Below are positions 22,751 through 31,239 of a stretch of 64,000 nt of DNA, piece after piece; position 1 is the stretch's first letter; every line of letters starts with the position of its first letter. The notes beneath the pieces are model-generated. The model saw only the letters and a program-made list of their open reading frames with translations, made no database searches and was not told the origin of the DNA. The stretch is taken from assembly GCF_002382885.1 (NCBI RefSeq), contig NZ_NWVL01000012.1, forward strand, positions 62,001 to 126,000. The letters run 5' to 3'. Both the position numbers and the translations under genes were made by a program. This stretch comes from Streptomyces sp. WZ.A104. Its GTDB lineage: Bacteria; Actinomycetota; Actinomycetes; Streptomycetales; Streptomycetaceae.

Positions 22751-23488
22751 GTGCTGAGACGTACCGCACGCGTTCTGCTCGGACTTGTCATGACCATCAC
22801 ATTCGCGTTGGGTGGGGCGGTGCTGACCGCCGGCCCCGCGCAGGCCGACGGCTGCTACACCTGGACCCGTACGCTCTCGTCCGGAGCCACCGGCAACGAC
22901 GTCACCCAGCTCCAGATCCGGGTGGCGGGCTGGCCCGGCTACAACTCCGTGCTCGCCATCGACGGCGTCTACGGTCCGGCCACCACCGCCGCCGTCAAGC
23001 GGTTCCAGGCGGCCTACGGCCTGGCCGCTGACGGGATCGCGGGCCCGGCCACCCAGGCCAAGATCTACGCGCTCCAGGACAACGACTGCACCCCGATCCA
23101 CTTCACCTACCCCGAGCTGAACAAGTGCAACAGCACCTGGGCCGGCGGGAAGGTCTCGGCGGGCACGGCCAGGGCCAACGCGCTGAGCAGCATGTGGAAG
23201 CTGGAGGCGCTGCGCCACGCGCTGGGCGACCAGCCCATCCGCGTCACCAGCGGCTTCCGTTCCGTCTCCTGCAACGCGGCCGTCGGCGGAGCCTCCAACA
23301 GCCGCCACCTGTACGGCGACGCGGTCGACCTCGGAGCCTCGCCGCACTCCCTGTGCACGCTGGCCAGGCAGGCTCGCTACCACGGCTTCAGGGGAATCCT
23401 CGGCCCGGGCTACGCTGGCCACGGTGACCACGTGCACGTCAACCAGGGGCCCAACCGCTTCTGGTCGGCGTCCCAGTGCGGCATCTGA
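22751..23488 (+). CDS. Secreted zinc D-Ala-D-Ala carboxypeptidase (M15)
   Basis: A cell-wall hydrolase that trims D-Ala from peptidoglycan stem peptides. GTG 22751 starts a signal peptide (VLRRTARVLLGLVMT... ending AQA near residue 32). A PG_binding_1 domain follows (GNDVTQLQIRVAGWP, IDGVYGPATTAAVKRFQ), then the M15A domain with SRHLYGDAVDLG and GHGDHVHV, which supply the zinc ligands. Domain order equals the S. albus G enzyme. GAGGGAGA is the SD. Confidence 0.9.
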   Translation: MLRRTARVLLGLVMTITFALGGAVLTAGPAQADGCYTWTRTLSSGATGNDVTQLQIRVAGWPGYNSVLAIDGVYGPATTAAVKRFQAAYGLAADGIAGPATQAKIYALQDNDCTPIHFTYPELNKCNSTWAGGKVSAGTARANALSSMWKLEALRHALGDQPIRVTSGFRSVSCNAAVGGASNSRHLYGDAVDLGASPHSLCTLARQARYHGFRGILGPGYAGHGDHVHVNQGPNRFWSASQCGI

Positions 23489-23522
23489 CCCACACCCCTC
23501 CCGGTGCCCGGCCCGGCGGCGC

Positions 23523-24503
23523 TCAGGCGACGTCGGGCACGGCCGCGGCCGACGGGCCCCGGAAGGCGCGGCGGTAGGCGTTCGGCGTGGTCCCCAGCGA
23601 CCGTACGAACTGGTGTCGCAGGGTCGCCGCCGTGCCGAAGCCCGTCTGTCCCGCGATCGTGTCGATCGTCAGGTCGGACGTCTCCAGCAGGTGCTGGGCC
23701 AGCAGCACCCGCTGCCGCAGCAGCCAGCGGTACGGGGTGGTCCCGGTCTCCTGCTGGAACCGCCGGGCGAAGGTGCGCGGCGACATGTGCGCCTGCGCCG
23801 CCAGCTGCTCCACGGTCAGCTCCTGGTCGAGATGGTGCTCCATCCACGCCAGGGTGGCGCCGACGGTGTCGCACGCGTTCCGGGGCAGCGGGCGGTTGAT
23901 GTACTGCGCCTGGCCGCCGTCCCGGTGCGGGGGCACCACCATCCGCCGGGCGATGGTGTTGGCCGCCTCCTGTCCGTACGCCTGGCGGACCAGATGCAGG
24001 CAGGCGTCGATCCCGGCGGCGGTCCCGGCCGAGGTGACCACCGGGCCCTCGTCCACGTACAGCACGTCCGGCTCCACGATCGCCTTCGGGTAGCGCCGGG
24101 CCAGCTCCGCCGCGTGCCGCCAGTGAGTGGTGCAGCGGCGGCCGTCCAGCAGCCCGGCCGCGCCGAGGACGTACGCCCCCGAGCAGACGCTCAGCACCCG
24201 GGAACCGCGCTCCACGGCCCGGCGCAGCGCGGCAAGCACCTCCTCGGGATACTCCCGATCCATGAAGTGGCTGCCCGCCGGCACGGCGATGAGGTCGGCC
24301 TCCTCCAGCCGGTCCAGGCCGTGGGGCGTGCTGATGGTGAAGCCCGCGTGGGTGCGCAGGACGGGGCCCTCGGCGGAGACCACCGCGAAATCGTGCACCG
24401 GCAGGCCCTCGTCGCTGCGGTCGAGGCCGAACACCTCGCACAGCACGCCGAGTTCGAAGGGGTGGACCTCGTCCAGGAGCAGGGCGGCGACATTGGTCAG
24501 CAT
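23523..24503 (-). CDS. nrdS: GlxA-type AraC family regulator, probable NrdS
   Basis: The 326-residue protein has an N-terminal DJ-1/PfpI-like domain (VAALLLDEVHPFELGVL, SVCSGAYVLGAAGLLDG with the elbow Cys) and a C-terminal AraC domain (LTVEQLAAQAHMSPRTFARR, TIDTIAGQTGFGTAATLRHQF). In S. coelicolor the gene in this place downstream of nrdAB is called nrdS and belongs to the same operon. Here a 311-base gap with a hairpin separates it from nrdB, so co-transcription may be partial. ATG 24503 is the start. Confidence 0.75.
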   Translation of the reverse strand: MLTNVAALLLDEVHPFELGVLCEVFGLDRSDEGLPVHDFAVVSAEGPVLRTHAGFTISTPHGLDRLEEADLIAVPAGSHFMDREYPEEVLAALRRAVERGSRVLSVCSGAYVLGAAGLLDGRRCTTHWRHAAELARRYPKAIVEPDVLYVDEGPVVTSAGTAAGIDACLHLVRQAYGQEAANTIARRMVVPPHRDGGQAQYINRPLPRNACDTVGATLAWMEHHLDQELTVEQLAAQAHMSPRTFARRFQQETGTTPYRWLLRQRVLLAQHLLETSDLTIDTIAGQTGFGTAATLRHQFVRSLGTTPNAYRRAFRGPSAAAVPDVA

Positions 24504-24584
24504 GGACTCAGTGTGGCAGTAATTGGATGTTCCATGGCAGTGCTGCCACTGATGATTTCTGCCCGGGTGGACCAGAGTAGAGGC

Positions 24585-24800
24585 ATGAACACATTCCTGA
24601 ACTACCTGGTCGTAGCAGCACTTTTCGCCCTTGTCGCGGCTCCGGCCGTCGTCGGCCTCGCCCGCGAGCGCCGGATCGACCGCGAACTGCGGGAGGCGGA
24701 ACGGAAGGCGCGGACGGCCGGGCCCCCGGAAACGGAAGGCGCCGCGCAACCGGTCACGGCTGCGCGGCGCCCCTACCTCAGAAGCTGGGCCAGGATCTGA
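24585..24800 (+). CDS. Putative small membrane protein, 71 aa
   Basis: One hydrophobic helix (FLNYLVVAALFALVAAPAVV) is followed by a charged helix (RERRIDRELREAERKA). AGAGTAGAGG precedes the ATG. The composition looks like a real single-pass protein. However, the coding region lies between nrdB and nrdS on the opposite strand and contains the hairpin thought to end nrdB transcription. It may be genuine or a chance frame. Confidence 0.45.
   Translation: MNTFLNYLVVAALFALVAAPAVVGLARERRIDRELREAERKARTAGPPETEGAAQPVTAARRPYLRSWARI
24738..24771 (-). terminator. Hairpin downstream of nrdB
   Basis: GGCGCCGCGCA (24738-24748) pairs perfectly with TGCGCGGCGCC (24761-24771). It lies 44 bases past the nrdB stop on the minus strand and could end or attenuate the nrdAB transcript before nrdS. 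There is no T-run. Confidence 0.55.
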
Positions 24801-24814
24801 CGGATCCCGGGCGG

Positions 24815-25831
24815 CTAGAAGTCGTCGTCGAACCCGACCGAGCCCTCGACGGCCACCTGGTAGGCGGACGGGCGGCGCTCGAAGAAGTTCGTCAGCTCCT
24901 GGACGCCCTGGAGCTCCATGAAGGAGAACGGGTTCTCCGAGCCGTACACCGTCGGGAAGCCGAGGCGGGTGAGCCGCTGGTCGGCGACGCACTGGAGGTA
25001 CTCGCGCATCGACTCGGTGTTCATGCCCGGCAGGCCCTCGCCGCACAGGTCGCGGCCGAACTGGAGCTCCGCGTCGACGGCCTCCTTCAGCATGTCGGTG
25101 ACCTGCTGCTGGAGCTCGTCGTCGAAGAGGTCCGGCTCCTCCTTGCGGACGGTGTCCACGACCTCGAACGCGAAGTTCATGTGCATCGTCTCGTCACGGA
25201 ACACCCAGTTGGTGCCGGTGGCGAGACCGTGCAGCAGACCTCGCGAGCGGAACCAGTACACGTACGCGAACGCGCCGTAGAAGAACAGCCCCTCGATGCA
25301 GGCCGCGAAGCAGATCAGGTTCAGCAGGAAGCGGCGGCGGTCCGCCTTCGTCTCCAGCCGGTCGATCTTCTCGACCGAGTCCATCCACTTGAAGCAGAAC
25401 TGCGCCTTCTCACGGATCGAGGGGATCTCCTCGACCGCGTCGAACGCGGCGGCCCGGTCGTCCGGGTCGGGCAGATAGGTGTCCAGCAGCGTCAGATAGA
25501 ACTGGACGTGCACGGCCTCCTCGAAGAGCTGCCGCGACAGGTACAGCCGCGCCTCGGGGGAGTTGATGTGCTTGTACAGCGTCAGCACGAGGTTGTTCGA
25601 GACGATCGAGTCACCGGTCGCGAAGAACGCCACCAGCCGGCCGATCATGTGCTGCTCGCCCGGCGACAGCTTGGCGAGGTCGGAGACGTCCGAGTGGAGG
25701 TCGACCTCCTCCACGGTCCAGGTGTTCTTGATCGCGTCCCGGTAGCGCTCGTAGAAGTCCGGGTAGCGCATGGGACGCAGGGTCAGCTCGAATCCCGGGT
25801 CGAGCAGGTTCTTGTTGTCGTCGGTGCTCAT
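24815..25831 (-). CDS. nrdB: Class Ia ribonucleotide reductase, beta (R2) subunit
   Basis: R2 carries the di-iron tyrosyl radical for the oxygen-dependent reductase. Iron ligands are visible in FFATGDSIV (Asp), SRQLFEEAVHVQFY (Glu, His), ACIEGLFFYGAFA (Glu) and FRDETMHMNFA (Glu, His). The C-terminal VGFDDDF resembles the acidic/aromatic tail that docks on R1. Length 338. Its ATG overlaps the nrdA stop (TAATG), so translation is coupled. Confidence 0.95.
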   Translation of the reverse strand: MSTDDNKNLLDPGFELTLRPMRYPDFYERYRDAIKNTWTVEEVDLHSDVSDLAKLSPGEQHMIGRLVAFFATGDSIVSNNLVLTLYKHINSPEARLYLSRQLFEEAVHVQFYLTLLDTYLPDPDDRAAAFDAVEEIPSIREKAQFCFKWMDSVEKIDRLETKADRRRFLLNLICFAACIEGLFFYGAFAYVYWFRSRGLLHGLATGTNWVFRDETMHMNFAFEVVDTVRKEEPDLFDDELQQQVTDMLKEAVDAELQFGRDLCGEGLPGMNTESMREYLQCVADQRLTRLGFPTVYGSENPFSFMELQGVQELTNFFERRPSAYQVAVEGSVGFDDDF

Positions 25832-28245
25832 TACTGGCAGGCCTCGCAGGACTCAGGGTTTTCCAGGGAGCAGGCGATCGCGTCCGCGTCGGGAGCCGAC
25901 GCCTGCTGTACGGGAATGGGGGCGGCGGCCGACGCCTGACCGGACGCGGCACGGGCGATCCGGGTCGCCGGGCGCGAACGCAGGTAGTACGTCGTCTTCA
26001 GCCCCTGCTTCCAGGCGTACGCGTACATCGAGGAGAGCTTGCCGATGGTCGGCGTCTCCAGGAACAGGTTGAGCGACTGGCTCTGGTCGAGGAACGGCGT
26101 ACGGGCCGCCGCCATGTCGATCAGGCCGCGCTGCGGGATCTCCCACGCGGTGCGGTACAGGGCCCGCACGTCCTCGGGAATCCAGGCGAAGCCCTGCACC
26201 GAGCCGCTCGCCTCGCGCAGCGCCTCACGGGTGCGGGCGTCCCACACGCCGAGCTTCTTCAGCTCGTCCACCAGGTAGGCGTTGACCTGGAGGAACTCAC
26301 CGCTGAGCGTCTCGCGCTTGAACAGGTTGGAGACCTGCGGCTCGATGCACTCGTACACACCGGCGATCGAGGCGATCGTGGCGGTCGGCGCGATGGCGAG
26401 CAGCAGCGAGTTGCGCATACCGGTCTTCGCGACCCGGGCGCGCAGGGCGTCCCAGCGCTCCGGCCAGTTCAGCTCGGTGTCGTAGTGGTCGGGGTGCAGC
26501 ACACCGCGCGCGGCACGCGTCTCGGACCAGGCGGGCAGCGGGCCCGACCGCTCGGCCAGGTCGCAGGACGCCTCGTACGCCGCCAGCATGATCCGCTCGG
26601 AGATCTTCGTGGAGAGCGCGCGGGCCTCGGGCGAGTCGAAGGGCAGACGCAGCTGGAAGAAGACGTCCTGGAGACCCATGGCGCCCAGACCGACCGGCCG
26701 CCAGCGGGAGTTGGAGCGCCCGGCCTGCTCGGTCGGGTAGAAGTTGATGTCGACGACCCGGTCCAGGAAGGTCACGGCGGTGCGCACGGTGGCGTCCAGC
26801 CGGTCCCAGTCGATCGAGCCGTTCGCCACGAAGGCGCCGAGGTTGACCGAGCCCAGGTTGCAGACGGCCGTCTCGCCGTCGTTGGTGACCTCAAGGATCT
26901 CGGTGCACAGGTTCGAGGAGTGGACGACCCGGCCCGGCTCGGCGGTCTGGTTCGCGGTCCGGTTGGAGGCGTCCTTGAACGTCATCCAGCCCTGGCCGGT
27001 CTGCGCGAGGGTACGCATCATCCGGCCGTACAGCTCACGCGCGGGCATCGTCTTGCGGGCCAGCCCCCTGGCCTCGGCCGCGCGGTAGGCCGCGTCGAAC
27101 TCGTCGCCCCACAGGTCGACCAGCTCGGGCACGTCGGCGGGGGAGAAGAGCGACCACTCGGTGTCGGCGTCGACGCGGCGCATGAACTCGTCCGGGATCC
27201 AGTGCGCCAGGTTCAGGTTGTGCGTACGCCGCTGGTCCTCGCCCGTGTTGTCGCGGAGTTCGAGGAACTCCTCGATGTCCGCGTGCCAGGTCTCCAGGTA
27301 GACCGCCGCAGCGCCCTTGCGCCGACCGCCCTGGTTCACCGCCGCCACCGAGGCGTCCAGCGTCTTGAGGAACGGCACGATGCCGTTGGAGTGCCCGTTG
27401 GTGCCCCGGATCAGCGAACCCCGGGCGCGGATGCGGGAGTAGGACAGACCGATGCCGCCCGCGTGCTTGGAGAGCCGCGCCACCTGGTGGTAGCGGTCGT
27501 AGATCGAGTCCAGCTCGTCCTTGGGGGAGTCCAGCAGATAGCAGGAGGACATCTGCGGGTGCCGGGTACCGGAGTTGAAGAGCGTGGGGGAGGAGGGGAG
27601 GTAGTCCAGCTTGCTCATCAGCCCGTAGAGCGCGGCGACCTCGTCCAGCGCCCGCACCGACTCGTCCTCGGCCAGGCCCGCGGCCACGCGCAGCATGAAG
27701 TGCTGCGGGGTCTCGACGACCTGGCGGGTGTGCGGGTGGCGCAGCAGGTAGCGGCTGTGCAGCGTACGGAGACCGAAGTAGCCGAAACGGTCGTCCGCGC
27801 CCTCGGACAGCGTCCGCTCGACCAGCTCGTCCAGCGCCTTCGCGTGCAGCTCGACGAAGGCGGCCGTGCGGTCCGCGATCAGGCCCTCGCGGTGGCCGAC
27901 GGCGACCGAGGCGGAGAAGGACGTGGCGCCCTGGCTCGCGGCCTCGTCGGCGATCGTGCGGGTCAGCAGCCGGGCGGCGAGCTTGGAGTACGCGGGGTCC
28001 TCGGAGATCAGCCCCGCGGCGGCCTCGGTGGCCAGCGAGCGCAGCTCGGCCTCGTCGGAGCGGGCGTTGCGCCCGCGCAACGCGGCAGCGGCGACCCGTC
28101 CGGGGTCGGTGTCGGGCAGATCGACGGTGAGGTCGGTCAGGGTCCGCAGCAGGGCGGTCCCGGGTCCGTCGTTCGAGGCGTCTCCGGACGTGGTGGACAC
28201 TGCGGATTCGGTGGCTGAAACCGGATCGGCGGGCGCGATGGTCAC
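25831..28245 (-). CDS. nrdA: Class Ia ribonucleotide reductase, alpha (R1) subunit
   Basis: R1 reduces NDPs to dNDPs. Residues are visible for substrate and thiyl chemistry: NSGTRHPQMSSCYLL (first redox Cys), SSNLCTEILEV (radical Cys and Glu, in the conserved NLCxE pattern), AVCNLGSVNLGAFV (second redox Cys), and a C-terminal ESCEACQ pair for thioredoxin. The N-terminal ~100 residues form a degenerate ATP-cone-like region. The 804-residue length fits. AGGGAAAG precedes the ATG. Expression is governed by the riboswitch upstream. Confidence 0.95.
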   Translation of the reverse strand: MTIAPADPVSATESAVSTTSGDASNDGPGTALLRTLTDLTVDLPDTDPGRVAAAALRGRNARSDEAELRSLATEAAAGLISEDPAYSKLAARLLTRTIADEAASQGATSFSASVAVGHREGLIADRTAAFVELHAKALDELVERTLSEGADDRFGYFGLRTLHSRYLLRHPHTRQVVETPQHFMLRVAAGLAEDESVRALDEVAALYGLMSKLDYLPSSPTLFNSGTRHPQMSSCYLLDSPKDELDSIYDRYHQVARLSKHAGGIGLSYSRIRARGSLIRGTNGHSNGIVPFLKTLDASVAAVNQGGRRKGAAAVYLETWHADIEEFLELRDNTGEDQRRTHNLNLAHWIPDEFMRRVDADTEWSLFSPADVPELVDLWGDEFDAAYRAAEARGLARKTMPARELYGRMMRTLAQTGQGWMTFKDASNRTANQTAEPGRVVHSSNLCTEILEVTNDGETAVCNLGSVNLGAFVANGSIDWDRLDATVRTAVTFLDRVVDINFYPTEQAGRSNSRWRPVGLGAMGLQDVFFQLRLPFDSPEARALSTKISERIMLAAYEASCDLAERSGPLPAWSETRAARGVLHPDHYDTELNWPERWDALRARVAKTGMRNSLLLAIAPTATIASIAGVYECIEPQVSNLFKRETLSGEFLQVNAYLVDELKKLGVWDARTREALREASGSVQGFAWIPEDVRALYRTAWEIPQRGLIDMAAARTPFLDQSQSLNLFLETPTIGKLSSMYAYAWKQGLKTTYYLRSRPATRIARAASGQASAAAPIPVQQASAPDADAIACSLENPESCEACQ

Positions 28246-28290
28246 TGGGCTTTCCCTCGCTCGGCTGGGGGCCGGCAGCAGGCGGGGAAG

Positions 28291-28310
28291 CCGGGCAGCG
28301 CGAAGCCCGG
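28291..28310 (-). terminator. Hairpin in the nrdA leader (possible expression platform)
   Basis: CCGGGC (28291-28296) pairs with GCCCGG (28305-28310) between the riboswitch and the nrdA start. It could act as the B12-dependent terminator or SD mask; which one cannot be told from the sequence. Confidence 0.4.
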
Positions 28311-28389
28311 GTCAGGGCAGCACTGCTGACGGCGTCCACCGGCCTATCCGCGAGGCCCGGACGTCTGGCATCCGGTTCGGTCGATCCGG

Positions 28390-28505
28390 ACGCACTGTCG
28401 ACAGGTCTTCGGACTTCAGGTGTGCAAAAGCACACTGATCACACCGTTGCGGGACAGTTCCGGATTCGCACCGGATTCCCCTGCGACGACAGCGAGGTCG
28501 AGCAT
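28390..28505 (-). ncRNA. Cobalamin (B12) riboswitch of the nrdAB operon
   Basis: Read on the minus strand, the core contains GGGAATCCGGTGCGAATCC, then GGAACTGTCCCGCAACGGTG, a variable hairpin (AGTGTGCTTTTGCACAC), and AGTCCGAAGACCTGTCGACA. These are the conserved cobalamin-riboswitch blocks. In S. coelicolor, adenosylcobalamin represses nrdABS through this element, so that the B12-dependent class II reductase is used when the vitamin is present. Confidence 0.9.
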
Positions 28506-28548
28506 ACATGTGGGGGCCGCCTGATGAGGTAGCCCCCACATGTTGTGT
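28501..28548 (-). promoter_or_regulatory. Two NrdR-like boxes in an inverted repeat
   Basis: ACATGTGGGGGC (28506-28517) and GCCCCCACATGT (28532-28543) are perfect reverse complements. Each arm carries a 16-bp box around ACATGT; the right one reads ACACAACATGTGGGGG on the minus strand, about 11 of 16 matches to the NrdR consensus ACACWATATATWGTGT. The box centres are 32 bp apart, about three helical turns, as expected for paired NrdR sites. Confidence 0.65.
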
Positions 28549-28696
28549 CGGCCGACATAACTTTTCCGAGGCGGTGTGGATTCTTCGCCCTGCTTTTCTC
28601 CGGTTCGGCCGGGAGCGGACGGGCCTGCACGAGGGCGCGAAAAGGGGCCGCCACGCCCCTGGGAGGGGTGCGGCGGCCCCGCAGGACCGGTGGCGC

Positions 28697-28900
28697 TCAG
28701 CAGCAGCGGAAGCCCTCGCGGGGGTCCGCCTCGCGGGCGTCGGTGCGGCTGTGCTCGAAGGCGCGGCGGGTCATGACCGGTGTGTCCGGATCGTGCGCCC
28801 GCGCGTGCGCCACGTAGCGGTCGTAGGCCGACTCGCCGGTCAGCTCGCGCACGTACCAGCGGATGCGGCCGGCGATCCGGCGGACGTCCCGCACACTCAT
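28697..28900 (-). CDS. YbdD/YjiX family small protein
   Basis: The 67-residue product (RRIAGRIRWYVRELTGESAYDRYVAHAR...) belongs to the small family encoded beside CstA transporters in many bacteria and ends in FRCC. Its role is not established; a regulatory or accessory function for pyruvate/peptide uptake is likely. It overlaps the cstA stop by ATGA and is co-translated with it. Confidence 0.82.
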   Translation of the reverse strand: MSVRDVRRIAGRIRWYVRELTGESAYDRYVAHARAHDPDTPVMTRRAFEHSRTDAREADPREGFRCC

Positions 28901-31122
28901 GTCCGGGCCTTCGGCAGGTCCGTACCGCCGTCCTCCACGCGGATGCCGCCCTCGGGGCCGACGCCCGCCGCGACCAGCTCGGCCTTCTCCTCCTTGGTCG
29001 CGAGGATCGACGCCGGGGCGACCAGCCTGGACTGGACGAACGGCGCCTCGTGGAGCTTGACGCTCTCCGGGTCGCGGATGGCGTTGAAGCAGACCCGTCC
29101 GGCGTCCACGAGGACCACGATGATGAGGACCGCGAAGAGCGCGCACAGCACCCCGTCGACCGTGGAGTTGGTGACGACGGTCCGCATCTCCTCCATGTTC
29201 TTCGCGGGGGCCAGCACCTCACCGGCGTCGATGCCCGCCTGGTACTTGTCGCGCTGGGCGAAGAACCCGATCTTCACGTCCTCGGAGAAGATCTTCTGCC
29301 AGCTCGCGGTGAGCGTGACCGCCACGTCCCAGGCCAGGGGCACCGCGGTCACCCAGGCCCACTTCAGCCGGCCGGACTTCACCAGCAGCGTGGTGCAGAC
29401 GGCCAGCGCGACCGCGGCCAGCAGCTGGTTGGCGATGCCGAACAGCGGGAAGAGCTGGTTGATGCCGCCCAGCGGGTCGTGCACACCGACCCAGAGGAAG
29501 TAGCCCCATCCACCCACGACGACGGCGCTGGCGAACCACACGCCCGGCTTCCAGCTGACCTCGCGGAACGGCTTGTGGACGTTGCCCAGCATGTCCTGGA
29601 GCATGAAGCGCCCCACGCGGGTGCCCGCGTCGACGGTGGTGAGGATGAACAACGCTTCGAACATGATGGCGAAGTGGTACCAGAACGCCTTCATGGCGGT
29701 ACCGCCGATCACTGCGGAGAAGATCTCCGCCATGCCGAGCGCGAACGTCGGTGCGCCACCGGTCCGGGACAGCAGACTCTGTTCCTCGACGTCCTTGGCC
29801 GCCTGGGCCAGCGCCTCGGGGGAGATGGAGAAGCCGAAGTCGGCCACGGCCTCGGAGGCGGCCTGGACGCTGTCACCGATCACACCGGCCGGTGCGTTGA
29901 CGGCGAAGTACAGACCGGGGTCGATGATGCAGGCGGCGATCATCGCCATGATCGCCACGAACGACTCGGTCAGCATCGCGCCGTAGCCGATCATCCGGAT
30001 CTGGGTCTCCTTCTGGACCATCTTCGGGGTGGTGCCCGAGGAGACCAGGGAGTGGAAGCCGGAGAGTGCGCCGCAGGCGATGGTGATGAAGACGAACGGG
30101 AACATCGAGCCCGCGAAGACGGGCCCCGAGCCGCTGCTCGCGAACTCGGTGACCGCGGGCATCTTCAGGGTGGGCAGCGCTATCACCACACCGAGGGCCA
30201 GCAGGGCGATCGTGCCGACCTTCATGAAGGTGGAGAGGTAGTCGCGCGGCGCCAGCAGCAGCCACACGGGCAGCACGGAGGCGAGGAACCCGTACACGAT
30301 CATCCAGACGACCAGCGTGCCCGGTTCCAGAGTGAAGAAGTCCGCCCAGGACGACTCGGCCACCCAGCCGCCCGCGACGATCGCGAGCAGCAGCAGCGCG
30401 ACGCCGATGAGCGAGACCTCGCTGACCTTGCCGGGGCGCAGGATCCGCAGATAGACGCCCATGAAGAGCGCGATCGGGATCGTCATGCCGATGGAGAAGA
30501 CGCCCCAGGGCGAGTGGGCGAGCGCGTTCACGATGACCAGCGCGAGAACCGCGAGCAGGATGATCATGATGATGAACACCGCGACCAGGGCGGCGATCCC
30601 GCCGACCGGGCCGATCTCGTCGCGCGCCATCTGGCCGAGCGAACGGCCGTTGCGGCGGGTGGAGAAGAAGAGCGTCACCATGTCCTGGACGGCACCGGCG
30701 AAGATGACGCCGACGACGAGCCAGATCGTGCCGGGCAAGTAGCCCATCTGCGCCGCGAGTACGGGACCGACCAGCGGCCCGGCGCCCGCGATGGCGGCGA
30801 AGTGGTGGCCGAAGAGGACCCGGCGGTCGGTGGGATGGAAGTCGACACCGTTGTCGAGCCGTTCGGCGGGGGTCGCGCGGTTCTTGTCGGCCCGCAGTAC
30901 CCGGTTGGCGATGAACCGGGAGTAGAAGCGGTAGGCGATGGCGTACGAGCCCAGGGCCGCCGCCAGCATCCAGGCGGCGGAGACCTCCTCACCCCGCGAG
31001 AGTGCGAGGATGGCCCATCCCATGCCGCCGACCAGGGCGACCGAGACCCAGATGGCGACGGACTTCGGGGACAGGGTCCGCTGCCCCTGTTCCGGCGGGG
31101 CTGGTGCGGGCGTTTGCGGCAT
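28897..31122 (-). CDS. cstA: CstA-family carbon starvation/pyruvate transporter
   Basis: A polytopic membrane protein of 741 residues with about 16-18 hydrophobic segments. Family signatures are GHHFAAIAGAGPLVGPVLAAQ near residue 105, VQDMVTLFFSTRRNGRSLGQ, GALSGFHSLVSSGTTPKM and FGIANQLLAA. CstA proteins import pyruvate and possibly peptides under carbon limitation. A cytoplasmic N-terminal Pro/Gln-rich tail precedes the first segment. The small YbdD-like gene follows in the same operon. Confidence 0.9.
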   Translation of the reverse strand: MPQTPAPAPPEQGQRTLSPKSVAIWVSVALVGGMGWAILALSRGEEVSAAWMLAAALGSYAIAYRFYSRFIANRVLRADKNRATPAERLDNGVDFHPTDRRVLFGHHFAAIAGAGPLVGPVLAAQMGYLPGTIWLVVGVIFAGAVQDMVTLFFSTRRNGRSLGQMARDEIGPVGGIAALVAVFIIMIILLAVLALVIVNALAHSPWGVFSIGMTIPIALFMGVYLRILRPGKVSEVSLIGVALLLLAIVAGGWVAESSWADFFTLEPGTLVVWMIVYGFLASVLPVWLLLAPRDYLSTFMKVGTIALLALGVVIALPTLKMPAVTEFASSGSGPVFAGSMFPFVFITIACGALSGFHSLVSSGTTPKMVQKETQIRMIGYGAMLTESFVAIMAMIAACIIDPGLYFAVNAPAGVIGDSVQAASEAVADFGFSISPEALAQAAKDVEEQSLLSRTGGAPTFALGMAEIFSAVIGGTAMKAFWYHFAIMFEALFILTTVDAGTRVGRFMLQDMLGNVHKPFREVSWKPGVWFASAVVVGGWGYFLWVGVHDPLGGINQLFPLFGIANQLLAAVALAVCTTLLVKSGRLKWAWVTAVPLAWDVAVTLTASWQKIFSEDVKIGFFAQRDKYQAGIDAGEVLAPAKNMEEMRTVVTNSTVDGVLCALFAVLIIVVLVDAGRVCFNAIRDPESVKLHEAPFVQSRLVAPASILATKEEKAELVAAGVGPEGGIRVEDGGTDLPKART

Positions 31123-31239
31123 GACGATCCGTCCCCTCGCGCGATCACTGGCTCAACGTGCGCGAAATCTAGATCCTGTGACCGCCGTGCGTAACCCCCC
31201 GTCCGCATATCGGTACGGCAACGGGGCGACCACCGCAGG

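Noticed and set aside
26485..28218. 577-codon plus-strand frame opposite nrdA
   Set aside because: The complementary strand encodes a certain ribonucleotide reductase; the frame is Gly/Arg/Val-rich shadow sequence.
28780..31194. 804-codon plus-strand frame opposite cstA
   Set aside because: It is antisense to a clear transporter gene, and its Asp/Arg/His-rich composition is typical of a high-GC antisense frame.
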